Origin: Paraburkholderia ginsengisoli NBRC 100965
GTDB lineage: Bacteria; Pseudomonadota; Gammaproteobacteria; Burkholderiales; Burkholderiaceae
Direction of reading: 5' to 3'
Length of the DNA stretch: 64,000 nucleotides
Assembly: GCF_000739735.1 (NCBI RefSeq)
Contig: NZ_BBJF01000022.1
Coordinates: 1-64,000 of the forward strand
Under the pieces are notes generated by a model. That model saw nothing but the letters and a program-made list of their open reading frames with translations, had not been told where the DNA came from and did no database searches. The position numbers and the translations under genes were made by a program. Below are positions 16,754 through 26,220 of this stretch, piece after piece; position 1 is the first letter of the stretch; each line of letters begins with the position of its first letter.

Positions 16754-18309
16754 GCTGCACTCGCTGCGGTAGGGTTCGTTAATCGCTGCACGGGACGGAT
16801 CGCGGCACTGAGGACGTCCTCCTGGGTGAGGCCGTCGTTGATGAAGTCGCCGCGCAATTCGCCTTCGCCGATCACCAGCACGCGATCGCTGATGCCGAGC
16901 ACCTCTGGCATTTCGGACGACACCATCACGATCGACATGCCGCGTTGCGCCAGTTGAAAGATCAGCTTGTAGATTTCGTATTTCGCACCGACGTCGACGC
17001 CGCGCGTCGGTTCGTCGAGGATCAGCACCTTCGGCTCGGTCAGCAGCATCCGGGTGAGCACGGCCTTCTGCTGATTGCCGCCCGACAGACTCGCGATCGA
17101 CAGCATAGGATGCGCGGCGCGCACCGAGAGCCGCTTCATCTCGGTGTGAATCGTGTCGAGTTCGGCGGCGGAGTCGATCCGTCCACCGGAGGCGAAACGC
17201 CCCAGCACCGCGAGCGTGATGTTGTGGCCGACGCTCAGCCCCGGCACGATGCCGTGGCGCTTGCGATCCTCCGGCACCATCGCGATGCCGGCGCGAATCG
17301 CGTCGTCGGGCGCGCGGATTTTCAGCGGCTTGCCGTCCATCAGCACGCTCGCCTCGCTCACGCCGGGATACGCTCCGAAGATTGCCTGCATCAGTTCCGT
17401 ACGGCCCGCGCCCACCAGCCCCGCCACGCCGAGAATCTCGCCGCGCCGCAGCGCGAACGACACGTCGTTCACGCGTTTGCGGCGTGGATTGGTGACATCG
17501 AAACAGGTGACGTTGCGCGCTTCGAAGATCACGTCGCCGATCGGATGCGGCTCGCGCGGAAACAGGTTCTTGATCTCGCGACCCACCATCAGCGAGATGA
17601 TGCGGTCGGTGGTGAGCGCGTGCATCGGCTCGGTGGCCACATGGCGGCCGTCGCGGATCACGCTGATCGTGTCGCATACCGCCGCCACTTCGTCGAGCTT
17701 GTGCGAGATGTACACGCAGGCAATGCCGCGCTTTTTCAGATCGCGCACGATGTCGAGCAGAATGCTGATTTCCGACGAGGTCAGCGACGACGACGGCTCA
17801 TCGAGAATCAGCAGCTTCGCGCGCTTGTTCAGCGCCTTGGCGATCTCGATCAACTGCTGATGGCCGCCGCCGTAATTCATCACCGGCTGCGCGGCGTTGA
17901 TGCCGCTGATACCGAGGTCGCGCAGCAGTTCGTCGGCGCGCTGGTACATCGCGGCGTAGTTCATGCGGCCGCCGGGCAGCGTGATCTCGTTGCCGAGAAA
18001 GATGTTCTCCGCCACCGACAACTCCGGCACCAGCATCAACTCCTGGTGAATGATGATGATGCCGGCGCGTTCGGTGTCGCGCACGCCGGTCGCTTTCAGC
18101 GGCGCGCCTCCCCAGGTTATTTCGCCGTCCCAGGTACCGTGCGGATACACGCCAGAGAGCACTTTCATCAGTGTCGATTTGCCGGCGCCGTTCTCGCCGC
18201 ACAAACCGACGCACTCGCCCGGCGAGACCGTCAGGTCGATGCCGTCGAGTGCCTTCACGCCTGAAAACGACTTGACGATGCCGCGCATCGTCAGTAGTGG
18301 TTGCGTCAT
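16750..18309 (-). CDS. xylG: D-xylose ABC transporter ATP-binding protein XylG
   Basis: A 519-residue protein with two fused ABC domains, the carbohydrate-uptake type 2 arrangement. Domain 1 has Walker A GENGAGKST, Walker B LLILDEPSSSL and an altered signature YGGGHQQ. Domain 2 has a degenerate P-loop GLVGAGRTE, signature LSGGNQQ and Walker B VLILDEPTRGVDVG. This asymmetry is normal for the family, where one site is catalytically weak. It follows xylF after a 95-base gap holding a hairpin and overlaps xylH by four bases. Confidence 0.94.
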   Translation of the reverse strand: MTQPLLTMRGIVKSFSGVKALDGIDLTVSPGECVGLCGENGAGKSTLMKVLSGVYPHGTWDGEITWGGAPLKATGVRDTERAGIIIIHQELMLVPELSVAENIFLGNEITLPGGRMNYAAMYQRADELLRDLGISGINAAQPVMNYGGGHQQLIEIAKALNKRAKLLILDEPSSSLTSSEISILLDIVRDLKKRGIACVYISHKLDEVAAVCDTISVIRDGRHVATEPMHALTTDRIISLMVGREIKNLFPREPHPIGDVIFEARNVTCFDVTNPRRKRVNDVSFALRRGEILGVAGLVGAGRTELMQAIFGAYPGVSEASVLMDGKPLKIRAPDDAIRAGIAMVPEDRKRHGIVPGLSVGHNITLAVLGRFASGGRIDSAAELDTIHTEMKRLSVRAAHPMLSIASLSGGNQQKAVLTRMLLTEPKVLILDEPTRGVDVGAKYEIYKLIFQLAQRGMSIVMVSSEMPEVLGISDRVLVIGEGELRGDFINDGLTQEDVLSAAIRPVQRLTNPTAASAA

Positions 18310-18352
18310 TCGCTATGCCTCGCTGCAAGTGGGCCGGTGGTCGATCACGCGC

Positions 18353-18369
18353 CCGGGCATCATGCCCGG
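18353..18369 (-). repeat. Stable hairpin between xylF and xylG
   Basis: CCGGGCAT and ATGCCCGG form an 8-bp stem with a one-base centre as written, flanked by further CGCG complementarity. Intergenic hairpins after binding-protein genes commonly stabilise the upstream message, so that the periplasmic protein is made in excess over the membrane parts. That function is inferred here. Confidence 0.5.
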
Positions 18370-18404
18370 AACGCGTGGGACTCACACCGAACCCGTCTTC
18401 CTTC

Positions 18405-19433
18405 TTATTGGCTCGCGAGCTGCGCCTGCGTGTAGAAGCCATCCGTCACGACGAGGTTGACATTGGCCTTCGTCAGCTTGGTCGGCTGCAGCAGCACTGT
18501 GTCGACCTTCTTCTTGCCGTTGTCGTATTGCGCATTGAACGCCGGCTTGTCGCCCTTCGCCAGCGCCACCGACAGCTTCGCGGCTTCGCCCGCGATCAGC
18601 TTGAGCGGCTTGTAGACCGTCATGGTCTGCGTGCCGGCCACCACGCGCTTGATGGCGGCGAGGTCGGCATCCTGGCCGGAGATCGGTACCTTGCCCGCGA
18701 GGTTCTGCGCGGCCAGCGCCTGGATCGCGCCGCCGGCGGTGCCGTCATTCGACGCGACCACTGCGTCGATCTTGTTGTTGTTCGCCGTCAGCGCGTCCTC
18801 CATGATGCGCAGCGCCGTCGAGGCGCTCCACTCCGGCACCCACTGCTGGCCGACCACCTTGATGTCGCCCTTGTCGATGGCGGGCTTGAGCACCTTGAGC
18901 TGGCCTTCGCGCAGCATCTTCGCGTTGTTGTCGGTCGGCGCACCGCCGAGCAGGAAGTAGTTGCCCTTCGGCCGCACGTCATAGACGCCCTGGGCCTGCA
19001 TCTCGCCGACCTTCTCGTTGTCGAACGAGATGTAGGCATCGATATCGGCATCGAGAATCAGGCGGTCGTACGACACCACCTTGATGCCCGCTTTGCGCGC
19101 TTCGGCGACCACGTTGCCGAGCGTCTTCGAATTGAACGGCACGATCACGATCACATCGACGCCGCGCGAGATCAGGTTTTCGATCTGCGAAATTTGCCGG
19201 GCCTCGCTGGCGTCAGCCGATTGCACCGAGACTTTCGCACCGAGCTTTTCCGCTGCGGCGACGAAATAATCGCGATCGCGCGACCAGCGTTCGACGCGCA
19301 GATCGTCGATACAGAAGCCGATTTCCGGATGATCCTTGCTGGCATGCGCGAGCGGCGCGGCGAGCGACAGGCTGGCGAGCACCGCTCCACACACGAGCGA
19401 ACTCAGTACATTACGACGCGTTTTGAATTGCAT
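18405..19433 (-). CDS. xylF: D-xylose-binding periplasmic protein XylF
   Basis: A 342-residue periplasmic sugar-binding protein (peripla_BP_4 type). It has a Sec signal peptide (residues about 1-31, ending SLAAPLAHAS) and a mature region starting HPEIGFCIDDLRVERW, very like XylF of enteric bacteria. Later blocks include NNKIDAVVASNDGTAGGAIQAL and GQDADLAAIKRVVAG. It is first of the three transporter genes and lies about 220 bases after the xylA stop; it may also have its own promoter there. Confidence 0.94.
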   Translation of the reverse strand: MQFKTRRNVLSSLVCGAVLASLSLAAPLAHASKDHPEIGFCIDDLRVERWSRDRDYFVAAAEKLGAKVSVQSADASEARQISQIENLISRGVDVIVIVPFNSKTLGNVVAEARKAGIKVVSYDRLILDADIDAYISFDNEKVGEMQAQGVYDVRPKGNYFLLGGAPTDNNAKMLREGQLKVLKPAIDKGDIKVVGQQWVPEWSASTALRIMEDALTANNNKIDAVVASNDGTAGGAIQALAAQNLAGKVPISGQDADLAAIKRVVAGTQTMTVYKPLKLIAGEAAKLSVALAKGDKPAFNAQYDNGKKKVDTVLLQPTKLTKANVNLVVTDGFYTQAQLASQ

Positions 19434-19654
19434 GACTGTCTCCTATGTCGACCGAGGTGAGTGCTTCAGCACTTACTCCGGTGCCATGAAAAATGGTTCG
19501 TTGTATTACCCGGAATACCGGATTCGTCGGCTTGCGCTGCGAGCGACAAGACCGGATAAGCGACAACCCAAAGCTTCCTGTTGCACGCGGTCGACGTGGC
19601 CGCGCGATTTTTATGAAACGTCTCTGCTTCGATGGCTCACACTTTGATACTTTT

Positions 19655-20978
19655 TCAGCGTCCGCTGTAAATCGCCTGATTCACGATGTTCTCCATGCGT
19701 TCCTGCTGACCGCTCGCATGTTGCGGATTGAGGTCTCGCGCCAGCGCCTCGGCGGCCAGCGTCGCCAGCGAATGATCGCCCGAGAGAATCTTGCGGCCGA
19801 ACTCCGCGTCCCAGCCCACGTAGCCGGCGACGCTTGAACTGTTCGAGGCGCTCGTTTTCGATCAGTACGGCCGCGCGCTCGACGGCGAGCGCGAGGTTGT
19901 CGATCGCGCCGATGTGGCCGTGGAACAGATCTTCCGGATCGACGCTCTGGCGCCGCACTTTCGAATCGAAGTTCATGCCGCCGGTCGTGAAGCCGCCGTG
20001 CCGCAGGATCTCATAGAACGCGAGCGTCAGTTCTTCGACGCTATTCGGAAACTGGTCGGTATCCCAGCCGTTTTGCGGATCGCCGCGATTCGCGTCGACG
20101 CTGCCGAAGATACCGAGCGCATACGCCGTCGCGATCTCGTGATGAAACGAGTGGCCCGCGAGCGTCGCGTGATTGGCCTCGATGTTCACGCGAATGTCTT
20201 TCTCCAAACCGTATTGCAGCAGGAAGCCGTGCACGGTCGCGACGTCGTAGTCGTATTGATGCTTGGTCGGCTCCTGCGGCTTCGGCTCGATCAGCAGCGA
20301 GCCCTTGAAGCCGATCTTCTGAGCATGATCGACCACCATGCGCAGGAAGCGCGCGAGCTGTTCGCGCTCCCGCACGAGGTCGGTGTTGAGCAGTGTGTCG
20401 TAGCCCTCGCGGCCGCCCCACAGCACGTAGTTTTCTCCACCGAGCCGTTGCGTCGCATCGAGCGCGTGGCGCACCTGGGTCGCGGCAAACGCGAAGATCT
20501 CCGGATGGGGACTCGTCGCCGCGCCCGCCGCGTAACGTGGATGCGAGAACAGATTGGCCGTGCCCCACAGCAGTTTGATGCCGCTGTCCTGCTGCTTGCG
20601 CGCCAGATAGTCGGTGACGCGCAGGAAGTTCTCGCTGTATTCCTTCAGGCTCGCGCCTTCGGGCGCAACGTCGGTATCGTGAAACGTGTAGTACGGCGTG
20701 CCCAGCTTCGTGAAGAACTCGAACGCGGCATCGGCTTTTTGCAGCGCGCGCTCCATCGCGTCGCCGGGTTGCTGCCACGGACGCCTGAAGGTGCCCTGCC
20801 CGAAAATGTCGACGCCCGGCCAGACGAAGGTATGCCAGTAGCACACCGCGATACGCAGATGTTCTTCGAGCGTCTTGCCGAGTACCCGTTTGCTTTTGTC
20901 GTAATGGCGGTACGCGAGCGGATTATCCGATTGCGGGCCTTCATAGCGGATCTCAGGGATGTGTTCGAAGTAAGACAT
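19655..20978 (-). pseudogene. xylA: Xylose isomerase gene with 3' frameshift
   Basis: From ATG at 20978 (MSYFEHIPEIRYEGP) the frame matches xylose isomerase of the class II type, with the metal and sugar site blocks FHDTDVAPEG, IEPKPQEPTKHQYD, NIEANHATLAGH and GSVDANRGD. At about 19824-19828, just after RLEQFK, there is one extra base. The read frame then runs into unrelated sequence and stops at 19611, while the next frame continues perfectly (GYVGWDAEFGRKILSG and on to NQAIYSGR) to a TGA at 19655. Correcting one base gives 440 residues, the normal size. About 65 C-terminal residues involved in subunit contacts are lost as written. It is either a sequencing error or a true mutation. Confidence 0.9.
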
Positions 20979-21275
20979 CGGCGTCTCCAGTTTTATGTTG
21001 CACCGCAACCCTTGCCGCCGCGATGCCGGTCGACCAGGGTGACGCCATGCTGCCGCGTGCGCGAGGCATCGGCAATTGCGAAATTGCGCAGCTCGCTTGA
21101 TGTTTCTTACCGTCCGCACGTTTGTTTCGCACCGGCGCGCGATTCGCAGCCTAGAATAACCGGACGCTTAAAAACGGCGCGGCCTTGATTGCAAACTGAA
21201 GTGCACATTAAAACGCCCGCCAAACTGGAGACAAAGGCACGCCGGATTCAGCGATCCGCCGCGCCGCTCACCGCC

Positions 21276-22493
21276 ATGCCACGTCCGCCAACACCACAGA
21301 CGACCCATCGGATCGCGCTGCTGTTCAACGCGAACAAGGTCTACGACCGCGAGATCATCACCGGTATCGGCAATTACCTGCTGTCGACGCGGGTCGCATG
21401 GGATCTTTTCCTCGAAGAAGATTTTCGCTGCCGGCTGACGGGCATCGAGCGTTTCGACGGCGACGGCATCATCGCCGATTTCGACGACCCCGCTGTTGGC
21501 GAAGCGCTGCGTGATTGTGCGTTGCCGGTGGTCGCCGTCGGTTCGTCGTTCGAAGATCCGGCGCACTACCCTCCGGATTTACCCTATATCGCGACCGACA
21601 ACAGCAAGCTGGTGTCGCTCGCCTATACGCATCTGATCGGCTCGGGCCTTGAACACTTCGCGTTGTACAGCCTGCCGCAAGCGCAGGAGAACCGCTGGGC
21701 GCAACAGCGTGAACTCGCGTTCGCGCATTTGCGTCAGGCCGACGGACGCAGCGCCGCGCAGATCGACAGCGAGGTCTATCGCGGCCTGTCGACCAGCGCG
21801 CCTTCATGGAACCAGGCCACCGAGCAACTCACCGCGTGGCTTCGGCAATTGCCGAAGCCGGTCGGCATCATCGCCGTGACCGATGCGCGTGCGCGGCATC
21901 TGCTGCAAGCGTGTCTGATCGCCGGCATTCCGGTGCCGGAGGAAGTGGCGATCATCGGCATCGACAACGATCCGCTCACGCGCACGTTGACGCGTATTCC
22001 GCTTTCGTCGGTGATTCAGGGCACCGAAGAAATGGGCCGCACCGCCGCGCACCTTTTGCATCAGATGCTGCACGGCGCGCGTTTTCCGGGGCGGCGCATT
22101 CTCGTGCCGCCGGTCGGCATCAACGTGCTCGAGTCGACGCGGCATCAACCGCTCGCGAGTCCGTATGTGATGCGCGCGCGGCACTTCATTCGCCAGTACG
22201 CGTGCCAGGGCATTCGCACCGAACAGGTGGCCGACTATGTAGGCGTGTCGCGTTCATCGCTCGAAGAGTACTTCCGGCGCGAACGCAAGTGCACCGTGCA
22301 TCAGGAAATCTTGCGCCATAAGCTCGACGTCGCGAAGGCGCTGCTCGTCAAACGCGATGCGTCGAGCGCGGAAGTGGCGATTCGTTGCGGCTTTACTTCG
22401 CTGCAATACATGTATGCGGTATTTCGTCGTGAGCTCGGCTGCACGCCGCGCGAATACCAGGAGCGCGCGAATTCGACGGCCGCGCCCGGCTGA
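21276..22493 (+). CDS. xylR: XylR family xylose regulator
   Basis: A 405-residue activator. The N-terminal about 290 residues are a LacI/periplasmic-binding-protein-like sensor (IALLFNANKVYDREIITGIGNYL; later GTEEMGRTAAHLLHQML). The C-terminal 100 residues are an AraC-type double helix-turn-helix (QVADYVGVSRSSLEEYFRRE and VAIRCGFTSLQYMYAVFRRE). This matches XylR, which binds D-xylose and activates xylA and xylFGH. The ATG at 21276 gives the usual length; a TTG further upstream would add 29 poor residues. It diverges from xylA across about 300 bases that should hold the control sites. Confidence 0.92.
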   Translation: MPRPPTPQTTHRIALLFNANKVYDREIITGIGNYLLSTRVAWDLFLEEDFRCRLTGIERFDGDGIIADFDDPAVGEALRDCALPVVAVGSSFEDPAHYPPDLPYIATDNSKLVSLAYTHLIGSGLEHFALYSLPQAQENRWAQQRELAFAHLRQADGRSAAQIDSEVYRGLSTSAPSWNQATEQLTAWLRQLPKPVGIIAVTDARARHLLQACLIAGIPVPEEVAIIGIDNDPLTRTLTRIPLSSVIQGTEEMGRTAAHLLHQMLHGARFPGRRILVPPVGINVLESTRHQPLASPYVMRARHFIRQYACQGIRTEQVADYVGVSRSSLEEYFRRERKCTVHQEILRHKLDVAKALLVKRDASSAEVAIRCGFTSLQYMYAVFRRELGCTPREYQERANSTAAPG

Positions 22494-22495
22494 AC

Positions 22496-23611
22496 ATGCC
22501 TTTTCCCTTTTCTTCCACCGACGACATGATCAGCATCGCACAACTTTCTTCCGAGCCGTGGGGCGCACTGCATGGCGGCGATCGGGTACGGCTCTATACG
22601 CTGCGCAACGCGCACGGTATGAAAGTCGCCATCAGCGACCTCGGCGCGACGCTGGTCTCGTGGCACGCGCCGGATCGCGCCGGACGCCTCGGCGATATCC
22701 TGCTCGGCCACGACACGCCCGCCGAATACGTGGCGGCCACCACTTACATGGGCGGTCTGATTGGCCGCTGGGCGAACCGCATCGCCGATGCGCGCTTCAC
22801 GCTCGACGGTATCGAGTACACGCTCGATCGCAACGAAGGCGCGAACCTGCTGCATGGCGGCAGCGTGGGTTTTCATCGCACGCTGTGGGACGTGAGCGAA
22901 GACAATGGCGCGTTGCTGATGCGGCTGGAGTCGCCCGAAGGCGATGCCGGTTTTCCGGGCAACGTCACCACGCAAGTGCGCTATTCGCTCGACGACGACG
23001 GCACGTTGACCATCGAGTACGAGGCGATCACCGACGCGGCGACGCCCCTCAATCTCACGAGTCATCCGTACTTCAATCTGACCGGGCGGCCGGGAACGGA
23101 CATTCGCGGTCATGTGTTGTCGATCGATGCCGAGCAGTTCTTCGAAGTCGACACCGCGATGATTCCGTGCAATCTCGCCGAGGTCGCGGGCAACGCGTTC
23201 GACTTCAGGCAAAGTGCACCGATCGGCGCGCGTCTGGACTGGCCCCACTCGCAACTGGCGAAGGCCGGCGGCTTCGATCACTGCTACATGCTGCGCGATG
23301 CGTCCGGCGCGGATGAGAGCGAGGGCGCGTCGCCGCTGCGTCAGGTGGCCTGCGCGTACGACCCCGGCAGCGGACGCGAATTGACGGTGTCGACCGATCA
23401 GCGCGGCTTACAGTTCTATACCGGCAACTTTCTGAATGGCGACTCAGGACGCGGCGGTGTCAGGTATCAACGGTATGCGGGCCTATGCCTCGAAGCAGGC
23501 GGCTTTCCGAATCAGGTCAATATGGCGGGGCAGGACGACGTGATCGTGCGACCCGGCGACACGTACCGTCAAGTGACCGCGTATCGGGTCGATGTTCGCA
23601 AAGGGGTTTGA
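22496..23611 (+). CDS. Aldose 1-epimerase (mutarotase)
   Basis: A 371-residue aldose epimerase of the GalM family, interconverting alpha and beta sugar anomers in the cytoplasm. Visible family blocks are GGLIGRWANRIADARF, NLLHGG, the catalytic histidine in TSHPYFNLTG, GFDHCYML and the catalytic glutamate region LCLEAGGFPNQ. The gene starts two bases after the xylR stop, so it is co-transcribed with the regulator and probably speeds supply of the right D-xylose anomer to XylA. An alternative ATG at 22526 would remove 10 residues; the ribosome binding site does not decide between them. Confidence 0.92.
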   Translation: MPFPFSSTDDMISIAQLSSEPWGALHGGDRVRLYTLRNAHGMKVAISDLGATLVSWHAPDRAGRLGDILLGHDTPAEYVAATTYMGGLIGRWANRIADARFTLDGIEYTLDRNEGANLLHGGSVGFHRTLWDVSEDNGALLMRLESPEGDAGFPGNVTTQVRYSLDDDGTLTIEYEAITDAATPLNLTSHPYFNLTGRPGTDIRGHVLSIDAEQFFEVDTAMIPCNLAEVAGNAFDFRQSAPIGARLDWPHSQLAKAGGFDHCYMLRDASGADESEGASPLRQVACAYDPGSGRELTVSTDQRGLQFYTGNFLNGDSGRGGVRYQRYAGLCLEAGGFPNQVNMAGQDDVIVRPGDTYRQVTAYRVDVRKGV

Positions 23612-23777
23612 CGAGTTTTCGCGCCTCTTACGCGGGACATTACATCGCGCCGACTTACTGAATGCTGCAATACTGAATTAACGTCCTGGTGGTTTCCCTT
23701 GGAGCGCTTGCTTCCTAGACTCCGTCAATGGTGCCGAAGATCGCGGTGCCCTATAGACAATCCCGGAGGGAAGCATC

Positions 23778-24083
23778 ATGAAATCGCTAGTCAAGGCAGT
23801 GGCGTTAGTGGTCGTTCTTGCTGCGCCGGTGGCATCGTTCGCGCAGTCCGAGCAGCCGCTCACGCGTGCGGAGGTCCAGGCGCAGTTGAAGCAGATCGAG
23901 CAGGCGGGATACCAGCCGGGCAAATCCACCGACTCCAGTTATCCCGCCGACATTCAGGCGGCCGAAGCGCGCGTCGCCGCGCAGAATGCGACGGCTCAGG
24001 CCGATACGACCGGCTATGGGCCGACAGCGACGGGGTCGTCGCAAGCGGGTGGGAATGCGGGTGGTGCGAGTCCGGCGCAGTGA
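23778..24083 (+). CDS. DUF4148 small secreted protein
   Basis: A 101-residue protein with a Sec signal peptide (MKSLVKAVALVVVLAAPVAS, cleavage after FAQ) and the DUF4148 pattern in the mature part (PLTRAEVQAQLKQIEQAGYQP followed by YPADIQAAEARVAAQ). The last 25 residues are Gly/Ala/Ser-rich. The family is very common in Burkholderiaceae and its function is unknown. The start has a clear GGAGGGAAG ribosome binding site. It stands alone between the xylose locus and an AraC regulator. Confidence 0.9.
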   Translation: MKSLVKAVALVVVLAAPVASFAQSEQPLTRAEVQAQLKQIEQAGYQPGKSTDSSYPADIQAAEARVAAQNATAQADTTGYGPTATGSSQAGGNAGGASPAQ

Positions 24084-24354
24084 TTCGCGCATCGGTTTTG
24101 CGGTTGGTGTGAAGCGGGTCGTGCTGGTTGGGGCATGACTCGCTTTTGTTTTTCCCTGCTTGCCATTGCGTCGGGATGAAGTGCAGACGCACCGTCCCCG
24201 GCTATCGCTCTCCAAGTACCCCCGCCACGAAATCGCCTCACTCCTGCGTTAAATCCATCGTCTATCCCGCTTCTTCAATAAGCTCTGCCGCGCATGCCCG
24301 GCAAGATTCCTTGCCGGCGCGTGGCGCTTCATCACGTCGAAAGGAAGTGAGAGA

Positions 24355-25386
24355 ATGCGCGTGAACATGAGCGCAAGTCAGCTAGCGCGCGGCCCCTGTC
24401 CCGAGCACGGATTCAACCCAGGTACGCACCCAGTGCCCACATCCAACGCCCCTCGCATCGCTCCCAAAGACCTCAACGAGCTGATGACACTGCTCGAAAT
24501 CCAGGTCCTCGGCCTGTCCGAATGCCTGGTCAGCCCGGGCTTCATTCTCGAACTCGACGGCAACGCGGCGCCGGGTATTCATTACATTCTTTCCGGCACC
24601 GGCAGACTGCATATCGAAGGCGCCGAGCCGGTCGAACTCACGCCGCACACGTTGTTGATCGTGCCGCCGCGTCATCCTCTGCGACTCGAGGTGCCCAGCC
24701 ATCACGCGGGCATTGCGCCGACCACCGTCCTCGGACGCGAGCACAAGAAGGTGGTCGACTCCGTCAGCCGCTTTCGCGCGGGCAACGAGGAGCCGATGAC
24801 CATGATGATCTGTGGGTACTTTCGCGCGACCTACGGCGCGTCGATCGATCTGTTCCAGACGCTGTCGACACCGATCGTCGAATGTTTCGATGCAGCGGAC
24901 CGCCTCGACGTGTACCTGCGCTCGGCATTCGACGAATTGGCTGCACAGGAAGTCGGCGCGGGCGCGATGTCCGGCGCGTTGCTGAAGCAGGTCATCGTGG
25001 CCCTCGTGCGGCGCTCGTTGAAATCCAACGCGCTGTGGATGGAGCGCTTCGCGCTGCTCGGCGATCCGCAGATTGCGCGCGCCTTCGCCGAGATGGTGGC
25101 GCGCCCGGCCGCGCCGCATACGGTCGCAAGTCTCGCCGCGACTGCGTTCCTGAGCCGCTCCGCGTTCATGGCGCGCTTCTCCGACGCGCTCGGCGAGTCG
25201 CCGATGCAGGTGTTGCGCGACATTCGCATGCGGCAGGCGGCTGCGCAGTTGCGTACCGGCGACGTGACGCTCGACCAGGTGGCCCGCAACGCGGGCTATG
25301 CCAGCCGCGGCACCTTCGTGCGGGCGTTTCGCGACGTGTACGGCACGAGCCCCGCCGATTACCGTACCGACACCCCGGCCGCCTGA
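24355..25386 (+). CDS. AraC family regulator with cupin sensor
   Basis: A 343-residue regulator. Residues about 35-235 form a cupin-like sensor (GIHYILSGTGRLHIEGAEPVELTPHTLLIVPPRHP is the core turn). Residues 240-340 are an AraC double helix-turn-helix (TVASLAATAFLSRSAFMARFSDALGESP and TLDQVARNAGYASRGTFVRAFRDVYGTSP). The start at 24355 is supported by AGGAAGTGAG eight bases before it. The closest type is the AraC group with a cupin_6 N-terminus. The ligand and target are unknown; the downstream ogt gene is about 100 bases away on the same strand and could be a target. Confidence 0.88.
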   Translation: MRVNMSASQLARGPCPEHGFNPGTHPVPTSNAPRIAPKDLNELMTLLEIQVLGLSECLVSPGFILELDGNAAPGIHYILSGTGRLHIEGAEPVELTPHTLLIVPPRHPLRLEVPSHHAGIAPTTVLGREHKKVVDSVSRFRAGNEEPMTMMICGYFRATYGASIDLFQTLSTPIVECFDAADRLDVYLRSAFDELAAQEVGAGAMSGALLKQVIVALVRRSLKSNALWMERFALLGDPQIARAFAEMVARPAAPHTVASLAATAFLSRSAFMARFSDALGESPMQVLRDIRMRQAAAQLRTGDVTLDQVARNAGYASRGTFVRAFRDVYGTSPADYRTDTPAA

Positions 25387-25483
25387 CTAGCAAAGTCGGA
25401 CGATCCGCACTCTCCGGCGGACCCTCTGCAAAGTTGCCCCGCCTATTCTTCCTGTACCGGATCAACCCGCAAGGAGGTGCAGG

Positions 25484-25984
25484 ATGGCTTACGAGTTCAA
25501 GGTGATCGCGTCGCCGGTAGGCGAGCTCAAACTGGTCGCGTCGGATGGCAAGCTGGTCGCGGTTCTGTGGGAGAACGACCGGCCCAATCGTGTCAGACTC
25601 GGCGAGATGCGCGAGGCCGACGACAATCCCGTGCTCATGGAAGCAGCACGTCAACTGGACGAGTACTTTCGCGGTACGCGCACGCGCTTCGAACTCGATA
25701 CGGAGTTCGTCGGCACGGCATTCCAGAAGAAAGTCTGGAATGCGTTGCTCACCATTCCCTTCGGAGAAACGCGCAGCTACCGCGATATCGCGACGCAAAT
25801 CGGCAATAGCCGCGCCACTCGCGCGGTCGGCGCGGCGAACGGGCGCAATCCGCTTTCCATCGTCGCGCCCTGTCATCGCGTGATCGGTTCTTCCGGCGAC
25901 CTCACTGGTTTTGCGGGCGGACTGCATAGAAAAGCCGCGCTCATGGAGATCGAAGGCAGCGCACGTCGTCGGCGCGGGGCATAG
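25484..25984 (+). CDS. ogt: Methylated-DNA--protein-cysteine methyltransferase
   Basis: A 166-residue suicide DNA repair protein that moves a methyl group from O6-methylguanine or O4-methylthymine to its own cysteine. The active-site block is IVAPCHRVIGSSG (cysteine in PCHR), preceded by the helix-turn-helix block TIPFGETRSYRDIATQIG with the arginine finger region NSRATRAVGAANGRNP. It has the length and layout of Ogt rather than the larger Ada. A very strong GGAGGTG ribosome binding site fixes the start. A strong terminator follows. Confidence 0.94.
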   Translation: MAYEFKVIASPVGELKLVASDGKLVAVLWENDRPNRVRLGEMREADDNPVLMEAARQLDEYFRGTRTRFELDTEFVGTAFQKKVWNALLTIPFGETRSYRDIATQIGNSRATRAVGAANGRNPLSIVAPCHRVIGSSGDLTGFAGGLHRKAALMEIEGSARRRRGA

Positions 25985-26018
25985 CCTCACCACAGTACTG
26001 CTTCTCTACACACGCCCA

Positions 26019-26067
26019 CCGGCGCCTTGTATCGACCGCTTCAGGTCGACACAAGGCGCCGGTTTTT
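26019..26067 (+). terminator. Strong intrinsic terminator after ogt
   Basis: CCGGCGCCTTGT at 26019-26030 pairs with ACAAGGCGCCGG at 26051-26062. There is an inner GACC/GGTC stem, and the hairpin is followed by TTTTT. This 12-bp GC-rich stem with a U-tract ends the ogt transcript. Confidence 0.9.
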
Positions 26068-26220
26068 CTTTGGGCTTCCGAAACTCGCAGCCGGACTTTC
26101 CGGATCATTTGACGGACCCCGTGCAAAGGCTCCAGACCTAGACTTCATTGTCATGCAGCAGCGTCAACGCCGCATGCGAACAAGCCGAATTCATTCTCTC
26201 AATCGATCAGGAAGCCCACC

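Noticed and set aside
15554..17677. Possible 707-residue fusion containing XylH
   Set aside because: The N-terminal 300 residues are xylG read in the wrong frame. XylH starts at 16753, coupled to the xylG stop.
19655..20978. Programmed frameshift in xylA
   Set aside because: No slippery heptamer, stop codon or stimulatory stem at the site, and xylose isomerases are not known to use recoding. An error or mutation is simpler.
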